A stretch of DNA of 34,382 nt from Lachnospiraceae bacterium (GTDB lineage Bacteria; Bacillota; Clostridia; Lachnospirales; Lachnospiraceae), in assembly GCA_009911195.1 (NCBI GenBank), contig QXWV01000037.1:1-34382 (forward strand), read 5' to 3'. Below the pieces are notes generated by a model. It made no database searches. It had not been told where the DNA came from and saw only the letters and a list, made by a program, of their open reading frames with translations. The position numbers were made by a program, and so were the translations under genes. Of the stretch, positions 23,632-31,353 are shown one piece after another. Every line of letters starts with the position of its first letter. Position 1 is the stretch's first letter.

Positions 23632-24968
23632 ATTTTGAAAAAATATTTATGGATTCTTTAGGGGAGTTGCAGGGGCTTGTGCAAATCCCCTCTGTTTATG
23701 ATGAAAAAACAGTTTCAGAGGAAATGCCCTATGGGGAGGGCTCCTGGCGCGTATTAGATTATATGCGCCAGATTGCTTTTCGGGATGGGTTTGAAGTACT
23801 GGAATATGATAACCATGCCATAGCGGTTCGGATTGAACCAAAAGAAATGCGGGTGGATGTAGTTTCCCATCTGGACGTGGTGGAATCCGGGGAAGGATGG
23901 GAATGGGAGCCTTTTAGTGCGGCGGTGGAGAATGGGTATCTGATTGGGCGTGGCACGGAGGATATGAAAGTTTGTGCCTGGCTCACTTATTTGGCGCTGC
24001 GTATGATAAAAGAGCAGAAGCTGCCTTTTACCCGTGAAATACGTCTGGTATTCGGATGTGATGAAGAGCGGACAATGGCGGATATGTACCATTATGTGGA
24101 CAAGGCCGGGAAACCGGAGTTCGCCTTTACGCCGGATGGCATCTTCCCCATGTCCATAGGGGAAAAAGGGGCATTGATGTGGAGATTAAAGGGAAGCTAT
24201 CAAGGAATTTGCAAATGGCTTCATGGCGGCGTACAGTGCAATGTGATTCCGCCCTGCGCCAGGGCATGTATTCCGGACGCATCTTTGGAAAAGGAACTGC
24301 GGGCATATATTGCAGGGCATGGCTATGACATTTCCTGTACAATGGAAAACGGGGAGCTGGTTTTGGAATCCCATGGACAGGCGGCACATGCTTCCATGCC
24401 CCATTTAGGCCACAGTGCGGTGACGGATTTGCTGGATGTGATTGTCGGGGTAACCGGTGATGCTATGTTGGATAGCCTTTCCCGCTGCTTTGGGGAGCCT
24501 TACGGTTCGGGCATTGGTTTGAAGGCGGAGGAGTCAATAGGGGATTTTACAGTAAACTTAGGCGTGCTGAAAATAGAAAAGGGGAATTTGTATGGGGAAG
24601 TGGACGGGAGATACCCTTATGGGATTACTTCCAGGGAAGCCACGGAGCGTGTAAAAAAAGCGTGCACGGAAGAAATAGAAATATCCCTGGACTATGATGA
24701 TGCACCGAATCTTTGTGAGAGGGAGGACTCCTTTGTCCAGGAATTGCTCGCCGTCTACCGGGAAAAAACAGGAGACTTTTCGGAGCCGGTGATTTCCGGC
24801 GGCGTATCCTACAGCAAAGTATTTGGGCACTGCGTAGCCTTTGGGCCGATTGACAAGCCGGAAGAATCTTTAGCCCACAAGGCCAACGAAAAGATTTCAT
24901 TGGACAGATGCGTGAAACTGCTGGAAATTTATTATGAAGCAATGTGCAGAATTGCATCTTTGAAGTAG
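23619..24968 (+). CDS. M20 family (PepV/Sapep-like) metallodipeptidase
   Basis: A 449-residue zinc peptidase. ATG 23619 is the best start (MDKLNFEKIFMDSLGELQGL), though TTG 23610 and GTG 23613 are in frame. Metal and catalytic residues are visible: His84 and Asp86 in SHLDVV, Asp115 in IGRGTEDMK, Glu149/Glu150 in FGCDEE and the later TPDG motif. The dimerisation lid domain (about residues 180-330) holds the usual HAS segment (GQAAHASMPHLG). The length is that of dipeptidases such as PepV, and a His near the C-terminus (SLAHKANE) completes the site. It overlaps the ecfT end, so it should be co-expressed with the ECF transporter and may act on its cargo or only share regulation. Confidence 0.92.
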   Translation: MDKLNFEKIFMDSLGELQGLVQIPSVYDEKTVSEEMPYGEGSWRVLDYMRQIAFRDGFEVLEYDNHAIAVRIEPKEMRVDVVSHLDVVESGEGWEWEPFSAAVENGYLIGRGTEDMKVCAWLTYLALRMIKEQKLPFTREIRLVFGCDEERTMADMYHYVDKAGKPEFAFTPDGIFPMSIGEKGALMWRLKGSYQGICKWLHGGVQCNVIPPCARACIPDASLEKELRAYIAGHGYDISCTMENGELVLESHGQAAHASMPHLGHSAVTDLLDVIVGVTGDAMLDSLSRCFGEPYGSGIGLKAEESIGDFTVNLGVLKIEKGNLYGEVDGRYPYGITSREATERVKKACTEEIEISLDYDDAPNLCEREDSFVQELLAVYREKTGDFSEPVISGGVSYSKVFGHCVAFGPIDKPEESLAHKANEKISLDRCVKLLEIYYEAMCRIASLK

Positions 24969-25032
24969 AAGAGATATGGTGTTTGAACGGACTATAGATG
25001 ATAGGGAATTGTGAAAGGAGAATTAGTAGAGC

Positions 25033-25887
25033 ATGAAACCTTGCATTTTATTACAAACCGATTTTTCGTTGACCTGGAGTGCGGTAGCCAGCATGAAAGG
25101 CGTGATTAAAATTGTGGATTCCGCATTGGATGTGCAGGATATTTGTCATGAAATTAAAAACTTCGACCCTTGGGAAGCCAGTATGTCTTTGAATACGGTA
25201 GAGCCTTATTGGCCGAAGGGAAGCATCTTCGTATCGGTGGTAGACCCTGGCGTGGGAACGGAAAGGAGGGCCTGTGTTGCCCTGCTCAATGACGGGAACT
25301 ATGTGGTAACCCCTGACAATGGAACGCTGACCCATCTGCTTTACAGGGTAGGGGTAAAAGCAATCAGGGAAATTGATGAAACCATCAACCGCTACCAGGG
25401 GCAGGAAGAGGTTTCGGTATTCCATGGAAGGGATATTTTCGCTTATTGTGCTGCCAGGCTGGCCAGCGGCTGCATTACATTTGAACAGGTAGGGGAAGAG
25501 TATCCTGTGGAGGAAATTGTAACCTGTGAGGAATTCCATAAGAAACCTGTTCTGGGAAATCGCAGCGCCAGCGGTTTTATCCAGTCCGGGCTGAAGCATT
25601 TTGGCGGCATACAGATAAATATTACAAATGAAGAATGGAAACAATGCGGCTTTGAACTGGGCGATATGGTCCATACGGTGATTACGTATAACGGGAAGGC
25701 TGTGTTTGAAAAAGATATTTTATATCATGAAGCTTTTGGCTGTGTGGAAAAATCAGAGCCCATTTTGTACTGTGGCTCATCCAGGTATTTGTGCCTGGAC
25801 TGTAATATGGATAATTTCATGGGAAAATACGGGATAGAATCCGGTAAAGAATGGGAAATTGCTTTTATGGCTAATTCACGTAAATGA
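25033..25887 (+). CDS. SAM hydroxide adenosyltransferase (DUF62 / SAM hydrolase)
   Basis: A 284-residue protein starts at ATG 25033, twelve bases after AAAGGAG. It belongs to the family that includes SAM-dependent chlorinase and fluorinase and mostly splits SAM with water into adenosine and methionine. Motifs seen are LLQTDFSLTWSAVASMKGVI near the N-terminus, SIFVSVVDPGVGTERR, VVTPDNGTLTHLL and VFHGRDIFAYCAARLASG. The C-terminal beta domain (FGGIQINITNEEW, GDMVHTVITYNGK) follows. It is the last gene behind the ECF transporter and M20 peptidase, 64 bases after the peptidase stop. Halogenation is unlikely by default; hydrolysis is the common activity. Confidence 0.9.
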   Translation: MKPCILLQTDFSLTWSAVASMKGVIKIVDSALDVQDICHEIKNFDPWEASMSLNTVEPYWPKGSIFVSVVDPGVGTERRACVALLNDGNYVVTPDNGTLTHLLYRVGVKAIREIDETINRYQGQEEVSVFHGRDIFAYCAARLASGCITFEQVGEEYPVEEIVTCEEFHKKPVLGNRSASGFIQSGLKHFGGIQINITNEEWKQCGFELGDMVHTVITYNGKAVFEKDILYHEAFGCVEKSEPILYCGSSRYLCLDCNMDNFMGKYGIESGKEWEIAFMANSRK

Positions 25888-25910
25888 ATTATGGCATTGG
25901 ACACAAAAAG

Positions 25911-25973
25911 CCCTGGCCATGGAATGCGCATAATTTATTAAGGCAGCCTGCCAAGCGCATTCCACGGCCAGGG
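25911..25973. terminator. long inverted repeat acting as convergent terminator
   Basis: CCCTGGCCATGGAATGCGC (25911-25929) is matched by its reverse complement at 25955-25973 with one mismatch, around a 25-base loop that itself holds GGCAG-CCTGCC. It lies between the stop codons of the convergent SAM hydrolase and DUF5050 genes. On the minus strand the stem is followed by CTTTTTG, a usable T-run; on the plus strand only by TATAATTATTTC, so it is stronger for the minus transcript. Confidence 0.7.
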
Positions 25974-25978
25974 TATAA

Positions 25979-27019
25979 TTATTTCTTATTTATTTCCCGG
26001 ATTGCGGCCTCTTCCGCCGCATCGAACTTAGAAACCTGGACAGAGCCATATAAGGGTGTCCGGTACATGGGAACGCTGGAATCGAAGGCGCTGAAGTAAA
26101 CATAATTGGAAACAATGTTAATATTGGAGTAATTGCCCGGGGCAACCATTTCAACTCCGGAGCCATCAATATACATGCGCATAAGGGCAGGCTCTGTCTG
26201 GGAATTCTTTTGATAATAAATATAATCCCCATAAATGTTATAAGTATCCACCCGGTCATTAGTAAGCACCTCTACAGAATTCTGGGAGGGGAGATAGCGG
26301 CACAGGCGGTAATTGTTCCCGATATCCATATAATAGAAATAACCGTTATAATATATGGGATTCCATACATTTCCTTCCCACACCACGGAGATGGAATCGT
26401 TTGCCGCATTTAAGGCATAAAGGTAATGGTCTTTCTGGTTGCCATTAAAATACATCATACCATCTACAATACATGAGGGATTTACCATGAAATCCGCAAC
26501 CCTGTTATCCTCCGATTTGTCAATTTTGATTTTAAACAATTCTGTACCATTTTCATTATAATTGTCAAAATTCTGGTAATAGAGGTAATTGCCGCAAAGC
26601 TGGAGGGTAATGGCATTTCCCCTTTTCAGGCACTTTGCATTTTTGCCGTTTAACTTGCTGCGGTAAATCCCGTAATTCCGCTGTACAAATTTATCCCCGG
26701 TCTGCCCGCTGTCCAAGAAGTAGTAAAGGTAATGGGAGTCCGCATTGATGGAAGTCACTCCGGAAGAGGTCAGCTTTTTCATCTGGGTGCCGTCCAGATT
26801 CATGGAGTAAAGGCAGCCATTGTCATAGGCATTGGAAAAATAGATGACCCCGCCCGCTTCACAGAAAAGCCCTTTATTATTCAGATTACCGGCAGTATTC
26901 CCAGTGACATAGCCATTGTTCATATGTACCCTTTGCGTAATATACATAACCGTGAAGCCACTGATGATAATAACTGCTGATATAACAAGAATAGTGATTA
27001 ATTTAGTTTTATCTTTCAT
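25979..27019 (-). CDS. membrane-anchored DUF5050-type repeat protein
   Basis: A protein of about 346 residues on the minus strand. ATG 27019 (MKDKTKLITILVISAVIII) gives a clean signal-anchor; ATG 27034 and 27070 are in frame but poorly placed. After one membrane helix (about residues 7-28) the extracellular part consists of repeated blades with Tyr-rich motifs such as VIYFSNAYDNGCLYSMNLDG, HYLYYFLDSG, NYLYYQNFDN and DYIYYQKNSQ. That pattern is typical of DUF5050 beta-propeller-like domains. The ligand is unknown. It has its own promoter and is not clearly linked to its neighbours. Confidence 0.82.
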   Translation of the reverse strand: MKDKTKLITILVISAVIIISGFTVMYITQRVHMNNGYVTGNTAGNLNNKGLFCEAGGVIYFSNAYDNGCLYSMNLDGTQMKKLTSSGVTSINADSHYLYYFLDSGQTGDKFVQRNYGIYRSKLNGKNAKCLKRGNAITLQLCGNYLYYQNFDNYNENGTELFKIKIDKSEDNRVADFMVNPSCIVDGMMYFNGNQKDHYLYALNAANDSISVVWEGNVWNPIYYNGYFYYMDIGNNYRLCRYLPSQNSVEVLTNDRVDTYNIYGDYIYYQKNSQTEPALMRMYIDGSGVEMVAPGNYSNINIVSNYVYFSAFDSSVPMYRTPLYGSVQVSKFDAAEEAAIREINKK

Positions 27020-27076
27020 AGAAATAACCATTTCCTTTCGATAATTATGCAAACTTTGCGCCATAAACATAAAGCC

Positions 27077-27105
27077 GTAATACCGGACCTATGATGGTCT
27101 GGCAA
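27077..27105 (-). promoter_or_regulatory. candidate promoter for the DUF5050 gene
   Basis: On the minus strand TTGCCA (27100-27105), 17 bases and TATTAC (27077-27082) lie about 60 bases before the start codon. The -35 differs from consensus at one base and the -10 at two. Confidence 0.5.
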
Positions 27106-27136
27106 CACAGTTTTATATAAATTATAAGCCTTTATC

Positions 27137-27166
27137 CACTTGCTATCAAGTGTGTTTTGGTATAAG
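27137..27166 (+). promoter_or_regulatory. candidate pheA promoter region with operator-like palindrome
   Basis: CACTTG-CTAT-CAAGTG (27137-27152) is a perfect 6+6 palindrome. TATAAG (27161-27166) could be a -10; TTGCTA (27140-27145) as -35 gives a short 15-base spacer. A regulator binding the palindrome would cover the -35 area. This is a weak call. Confidence 0.35.
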
Positions 27167-27244
27167 ATTAAATTTAATGTAACAAGGCACGGGATGGATG
27201 GTACATCCGTTAATTTAAAAAATTGCGTGAAAGGGACAAGGGGC

Positions 27245-28372
27245 ATGGAACTGACAGAATTACGGGATAAGATTGATATAATTGATAAGCAGATAGTGGA
27301 ACTGTACGAGGAAAGGATGGGCATTTCGAGGCAGGTAGCGGAATATAAAATCGGAACGGGGAAGAAAGTTTTCGATAAGGAACGGGAAGAAGAGAAGCTG
27401 CGGAAAGTAAGGGCAATGGCTCATAATGAGTTTAACAGCCATGGGATTGTAGAATTGTTCGAGCAGATTATGTCCATGAGCAGGAAGCTGCAATATAAAA
27501 TGCTGACGGAAAAAGGGAGCATGGGGAGGCTGCCTTTTATTGAGGTAGATACGCTGGATAAAGAAAAGGCCAGGGTGGTTTGCCCCGGGGCGGAAGGGGC
27601 ATATACCCAGGAGGCCATGGTGCAGTTTTTCGGGAAAGATGTGAACTGTTTTCATGTGGATACCTTCCGGGATGCGATGATTGCCATCGATGAAGGCAGT
27701 GCGGACTATGCAGTGCTGCCCATTGAGAATTCCACGGCGGGCATTGTGAATGAAATCTACGATATGCTTGTGGAATTTGAGAATTATATTGTAGGTGAGC
27801 AGATTATCAGGATAGAGCACTGCCTTATGGCAGTGCCGGGAACGAAGATAGATGAGATTCAGACGGTGTATTCCCATCCCCAGTCATTGATGCAAAGCTC
27901 CAGATATTTACAGGAGCATGCTTCATGGAAGCAGATTAGCATGAATAATAATGCCTTTGCGGCCAGGAAAGTGGCAAAGGACCAGGACAGGATGCAGGCA
28001 GCGATTGCCAGCGCCCATGCGGCAAAGACTTATGGGCTGGAAATACTGGAAAAGGGAGTGAACCAGTCCAACACTAATTCCACACGCTTTATTATTGTGA
28101 CTAACAGGAAAATATTTTTGCGGGATGCGGGCAAAGTGAGCATCTGCTTTGAAGTGCCCCATGAAAGCGGTTCGCTTTACCATATGCTTTCCCATTTTAT
28201 CTATAATAATTTAAATATGAATAAAATAGAGAGCCGGCCTTTGGAGGACAGGAACTGGGAGTACCGTTTCTTTATTGATTTTGATGGCAATCTGGCAGAC
28301 GAAGCGGTGAAGAATGCGCTAAGGGGGCTCAGGGAAGAAGCCAGGAATTTGAGGATTCTTGGAAATTATTAG
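27245..28372 (+). CDS. pheA: bifunctional chorismate mutase / prephenate dehydratase
   Basis: A 375-residue enzyme of phenylalanine synthesis. I chose ATG 27245 (MELTELRDKIDIIDKQIVEL), which follows AAGGGG; upstream in-frame codons are not family-like. Residues of about 1-85 form an AroQ chorismate mutase (RDKIDIIDKQIVELYEER, QVAEYKIGTGKKVFDKERE). The prephenate dehydratase domain follows with PGAEGAYTQEAM, VLPIENSTAGIVNEIYD and the NSTRFIIVTN (TRF) motif. An ACT domain with the Phe-binding ESRP motif (MNKIESRPLEDRNWEYRFF) ends the protein, so feedback inhibition by phenylalanine is expected. It heads a run of five plus-strand genes, with DUF815 starting 27 bases later. Confidence 0.94.
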   Translation: MELTELRDKIDIIDKQIVELYEERMGISRQVAEYKIGTGKKVFDKEREEEKLRKVRAMAHNEFNSHGIVELFEQIMSMSRKLQYKMLTEKGSMGRLPFIEVDTLDKEKARVVCPGAEGAYTQEAMVQFFGKDVNCFHVDTFRDAMIAIDEGSADYAVLPIENSTAGIVNEIYDMLVEFENYIVGEQIIRIEHCLMAVPGTKIDEIQTVYSHPQSLMQSSRYLQEHASWKQISMNNNAFAARKVAKDQDRMQAAIASAHAAKTYGLEILEKGVNQSNTNSTRFIIVTNRKIFLRDAGKVSICFEVPHESGSLYHMLSHFIYNNLNMNKIESRPLEDRNWEYRFFIDFDGNLADEAVKNALRGLREEARNLRILGNY

Positions 28373-28399
28373 TGGAAATGAACGGGATGGGGATAAAAG

Positions 28400-29782
28400 A
28401 TGCGTGAAAAGGAATTGATTGTATATAAGGACTTCGAGGACGGCGGATTGCTGGACGATATGGTATGGCTGATGGAGCGGTATGCGGCCGGCGGCCGGTG
28501 GAGGGCTGGCCAGGAAAACTTCGGGCAGCTTGAGGATACATGGCCTGGCTCTGGGCAATATGGGTGTGGGCGACTGGAAAGCGAGAGGAAAGAACAGCGT
28601 TCCCTTTTGTACAACTGTATGCACCGGCTGCTGGAAATAGCAGGAAATCATGGGTTTTATGGGAATTTGTGGCATTGTTACCTGACGAATCTGCTTGTAA
28701 ATAATGAAAACAGTTACAGTAAGGCTTGTGAAATCCGCGGAGAGGTAGAGGGGACGATTAACCAGGCGGTGCTCCATGACATTGTCATTTTTAAAGAATT
28801 GTATGATTATGATTTTAGCAGGATGATGGAAGGGTTGGATGTTCGGGAATTTGAATTGGTACTTCATTATGACAGTTGTGAGCAGGAAAGCAAGGTATAT
28901 AATACGCGCATCTGTAAACGGATTTGCGACCTGGCAGTACGCTTTACCCAGAACCATTCCCCGGAGGAAATGAAGTCTACGCTGACAGAATTCTACAAGG
29001 AATACGGCGTGGGGAAATTTGGGCTGCATAAGGCATTCCGCATTGCGCATGATAACGGGGGTGTGGACATTGTCCCCATACTGAATATTGCCCATGTGCA
29101 TCTGGATGATTTGGTAGGGTATGAAATTCCGAAACAAAAACTGATAGAGAATACGGAAGCCTTTGTGGCGGGGAAAAGGGCCAATAACTGTTTGTTGTTC
29201 GGGGATGCAGGAACGGGCAAATCATCCAGCATTAAGGCGATTGCCAACGCATATTATGATAAAGGGCTGCGGATTATAGAAGTGTACAAGCACCAGTTCC
29301 AGGATTTGAACGATGTGATTGCACAGGTGAAGAACCGTAATTATAAATTTATTATTTATATGGATGATTTGAGCTTTGAGGAATTTGAAATCGAGTATAA
29401 ATATTTAAAGGCTGTTATTGAAGGCGGGCTGGAAAAGAAGCCGGAGAATGTGTTAATTTATGCCACGTCCAACAGGAGGCATTTAATTAAAGAAAATTTT
29501 GCGGATAAGGAGGGGCGCAGGGACCAGCTTCATGCCAGCGATACGGTGCAGGAAAAGCTGTCGCTGGTATCCCGCTTCGGCGTGACAATTTTCTTCTGTG
29601 CGCCGGATAAGCGGCAGTTCCAGGAGATTGTCAGCGTATTGGCGGAAAGATATGGCATTGGAATGCCCAAGGAAGAGCTGCTTTTAGAGGCCAATAAATG
29701 GGAGCTGGCCCATGGCGGGCTTTCCGGGAGGACGGCGCAGCAGTTTATTGATTATTTATTAGGGAAGGGGACGATGAAATGA
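28400..29782 (+). CDS. DUF815 family AAA ATP-binding protein
   Basis: A 460-residue protein starts at ATG 28400; GGGGAT upstream is a weak ribosome binding site. The N-terminal 240 residues have no recognised enzyme motifs. The C-terminal half is an AAA-type ATPase: Walker A LFGDAGTGKSSS near residue 270, Walker B KFIIYMDDLSFEEFE, sensor 1 VLIYATSNRRHL and an Arg in SLVSRFGVTIFF. This matches DUF815, annotated as an ATP-binding protein of unknown role, distantly related to DnaA/IstB-type ATPases. Its stop overlaps the ppx start (ATGA at 29779-29782), so the two are likely co-translated. Confidence 0.85.
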   Translation: MREKELIVYKDFEDGGLLDDMVWLMERYAAGGRWRAGQENFGQLEDTWPGSGQYGCGRLESERKEQRSLLYNCMHRLLEIAGNHGFYGNLWHCYLTNLLVNNENSYSKACEIRGEVEGTINQAVLHDIVIFKELYDYDFSRMMEGLDVREFELVLHYDSCEQESKVYNTRICKRICDLAVRFTQNHSPEEMKSTLTEFYKEYGVGKFGLHKAFRIAHDNGGVDIVPILNIAHVHLDDLVGYEIPKQKLIENTEAFVAGKRANNCLLFGDAGTGKSSSIKAIANAYYDKGLRIIEVYKHQFQDLNDVIAQVKNRNYKFIIYMDDLSFEEFEIEYKYLKAVIEGGLEKKPENVLIYATSNRRHLIKENFADKEGRRDQLHASDTVQEKLSLVSRFGVTIFFCAPDKRQFQEIVSVLAERYGIGMPKEELLLEANKWELAHGGLSGRTAQQFIDYLLGKGTMK

Positions 29783-31317
29783 AAACATTTGCAGCAATTG
29801 ATGTAGGGTCTTTTGAACTGTCTATGAAGATATTTGAAATATCGCCGAAATCCGGTATGCGTGAAATCGACTCCGTCAGGCATCGGATTGACCTTGGAAC
29901 GGAGACATATGCCACAGGGAAAATGGCATATGAAAGGGTAGACGAATTATGCCGCTACCTGAATGAATTTGCAAAAATTATGAAAGGCTATAAAGTATCG
30001 GAATACAAAGCATACGGTACCAGCGCAATTCGGGAAACGGAAAATACAATAATTATCCTGGACCAGATACGCCAAAGGACAGGGATAGAAATCGAAGTGC
30101 TGAGCAATTCGGAGCAGCGCTTCCTTGGGTATAAGGCCATAGCCTTTAAAGGGGAAGCTTTTAACAAATTTATCGAAAAAGGGACGGCTATTGTAGACAT
30201 AGGGGGAGGGAGCATACAGATTTCCCTGTTTGATAAGGACAAGCTGATGGCAACCCAGAATATGAAGCTGGGGGTGCTCAGGATAAGGGAGACGCTAAGC
30301 CACCTGGATGCAGGGAAAGCGCAGTATGAGGCATTGGTTACGGAAATGGCCAATTCCCAATTGGCGGTATTTAAGAAGCTGTATCTGAAGGATAAACAGA
30401 TTAATAATGTAATCATTCTGGATGATTATCTCAACATTCTTGTGCAGAAGAATTATTTCTCTGAAAAAGTGGGTGAGCCGATAGAGGTAAAAACATTTGA
30501 AAAGCTGATGAAGCTGGCAGCAGGGAAATCCTCCCGGGAATTGACCAGAATATTCGACATGCCGGAGGAAAGCATTGACCTGCTCTACATATCTTATATA
30601 CTTCTAAAACGTATGATTGAAGTGATGGATGTGGAGATGCTGTGGGCGCCCGGGGTAACATTGTGCGATGGTATTGCCTATGAATATGCGCAGGAAAATA
30701 AAGTATCGGTACCGGAACATGATTTTGAACAGGATATCATTGCCTGTGCCCAGAATATAAGCAAACGTTACATGGGAAGCAAAAAAAGAGGGGAAACACT
30801 GGAGAAAATCGCTTTAACCATTTTTGACAGCATGAAAAAGGTGCATGGCCTGGGGGCAAGGGACAGGCTTCTCCTGCGTTTGGCAACGCTTTTGCATGAC
30901 TGCGGGAAATATATCAGCATGGTAAATTTGGGAGAATGTTCTTACAGTATTATCATGGCCACGGAGATGATAGGGCTATCCCATATGGAGCGGGAAATTG
31001 TAGCCAATGTGGTGAAATTTAACCATAACGAATTTGAATATTATGATGTATCAAAAGCATCTACACTGGACCAGGAGGCATATCTGAAAATCGCCAAGCT
31101 GACAGCTATCCTGAGAATCGCCAATGGGCTGGACAGAAGCCATAAGCAGAAGTTTAAGGATGTGAAAACGGTATTGAAAGATAACGTGTTGACAATTACG
31201 GTGGAGACGGGGGAAGATATTACCCTGGAAAAAGGCATGTTCTGGCACAGGGCCGATTTCTTTGAAGAGGTGTATAGCGTAAAGCCGGTAATCAAACAGA
31301 AAAAAAGCTATAATTAG
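29779..31317 (+). CDS. ppx: Ppx/GppA family exopolyphosphatase with C-terminal HD-like domain
   Basis: A 512-residue protein starts at ATG 29779. It removes terminal phosphate from polyphosphate or converts pppGpp to ppGpp. The actin-like fold shows AAIDVGSFELSMKIFEI (phosphate 1 loop), YKAYGTSAIRETENT, VLSNSEQRFLGYKAI and the second phosphate loop AIVDIGGGSIQISLFD. The C-terminal part has the HD-type pattern RLATLLHDCGKYISMVNL, usual for long Ppx forms. It is followed after 36 bases by a polyphosphate kinase gene, so synthesis and breakdown of polyphosphate are encoded together. Confidence 0.92.
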   Translation: MKTFAAIDVGSFELSMKIFEISPKSGMREIDSVRHRIDLGTETYATGKMAYERVDELCRYLNEFAKIMKGYKVSEYKAYGTSAIRETENTIIILDQIRQRTGIEIEVLSNSEQRFLGYKAIAFKGEAFNKFIEKGTAIVDIGGGSIQISLFDKDKLMATQNMKLGVLRIRETLSHLDAGKAQYEALVTEMANSQLAVFKKLYLKDKQINNVIILDDYLNILVQKNYFSEKVGEPIEVKTFEKLMKLAAGKSSRELTRIFDMPEESIDLLYISYILLKRMIEVMDVEMLWAPGVTLCDGIAYEYAQENKVSVPEHDFEQDIIACAQNISKRYMGSKKRGETLEKIALTIFDSMKKVHGLGARDRLLLRLATLLHDCGKYISMVNLGECSYSIIMATEMIGLSHMEREIVANVVKFNHNEFEYYDVSKASTLDQEAYLKIAKLTAILRIANGLDRSHKQKFKDVKTVLKDNVLTITVETGEDITLEKGMFWHRADFFEEVYSVKPVIKQKKSYN

Positions 31318-31353
31318 TTCGGTAAAAAAGACAGATGGAGGAGTATTGGAACT

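Noticed and set aside
27071-27244. T-box or aromatic amino-acid leader before pheA
   Set aside because: No T-box sequence, no specifier stem, no leader peptide with Phe codons followed by attenuator.
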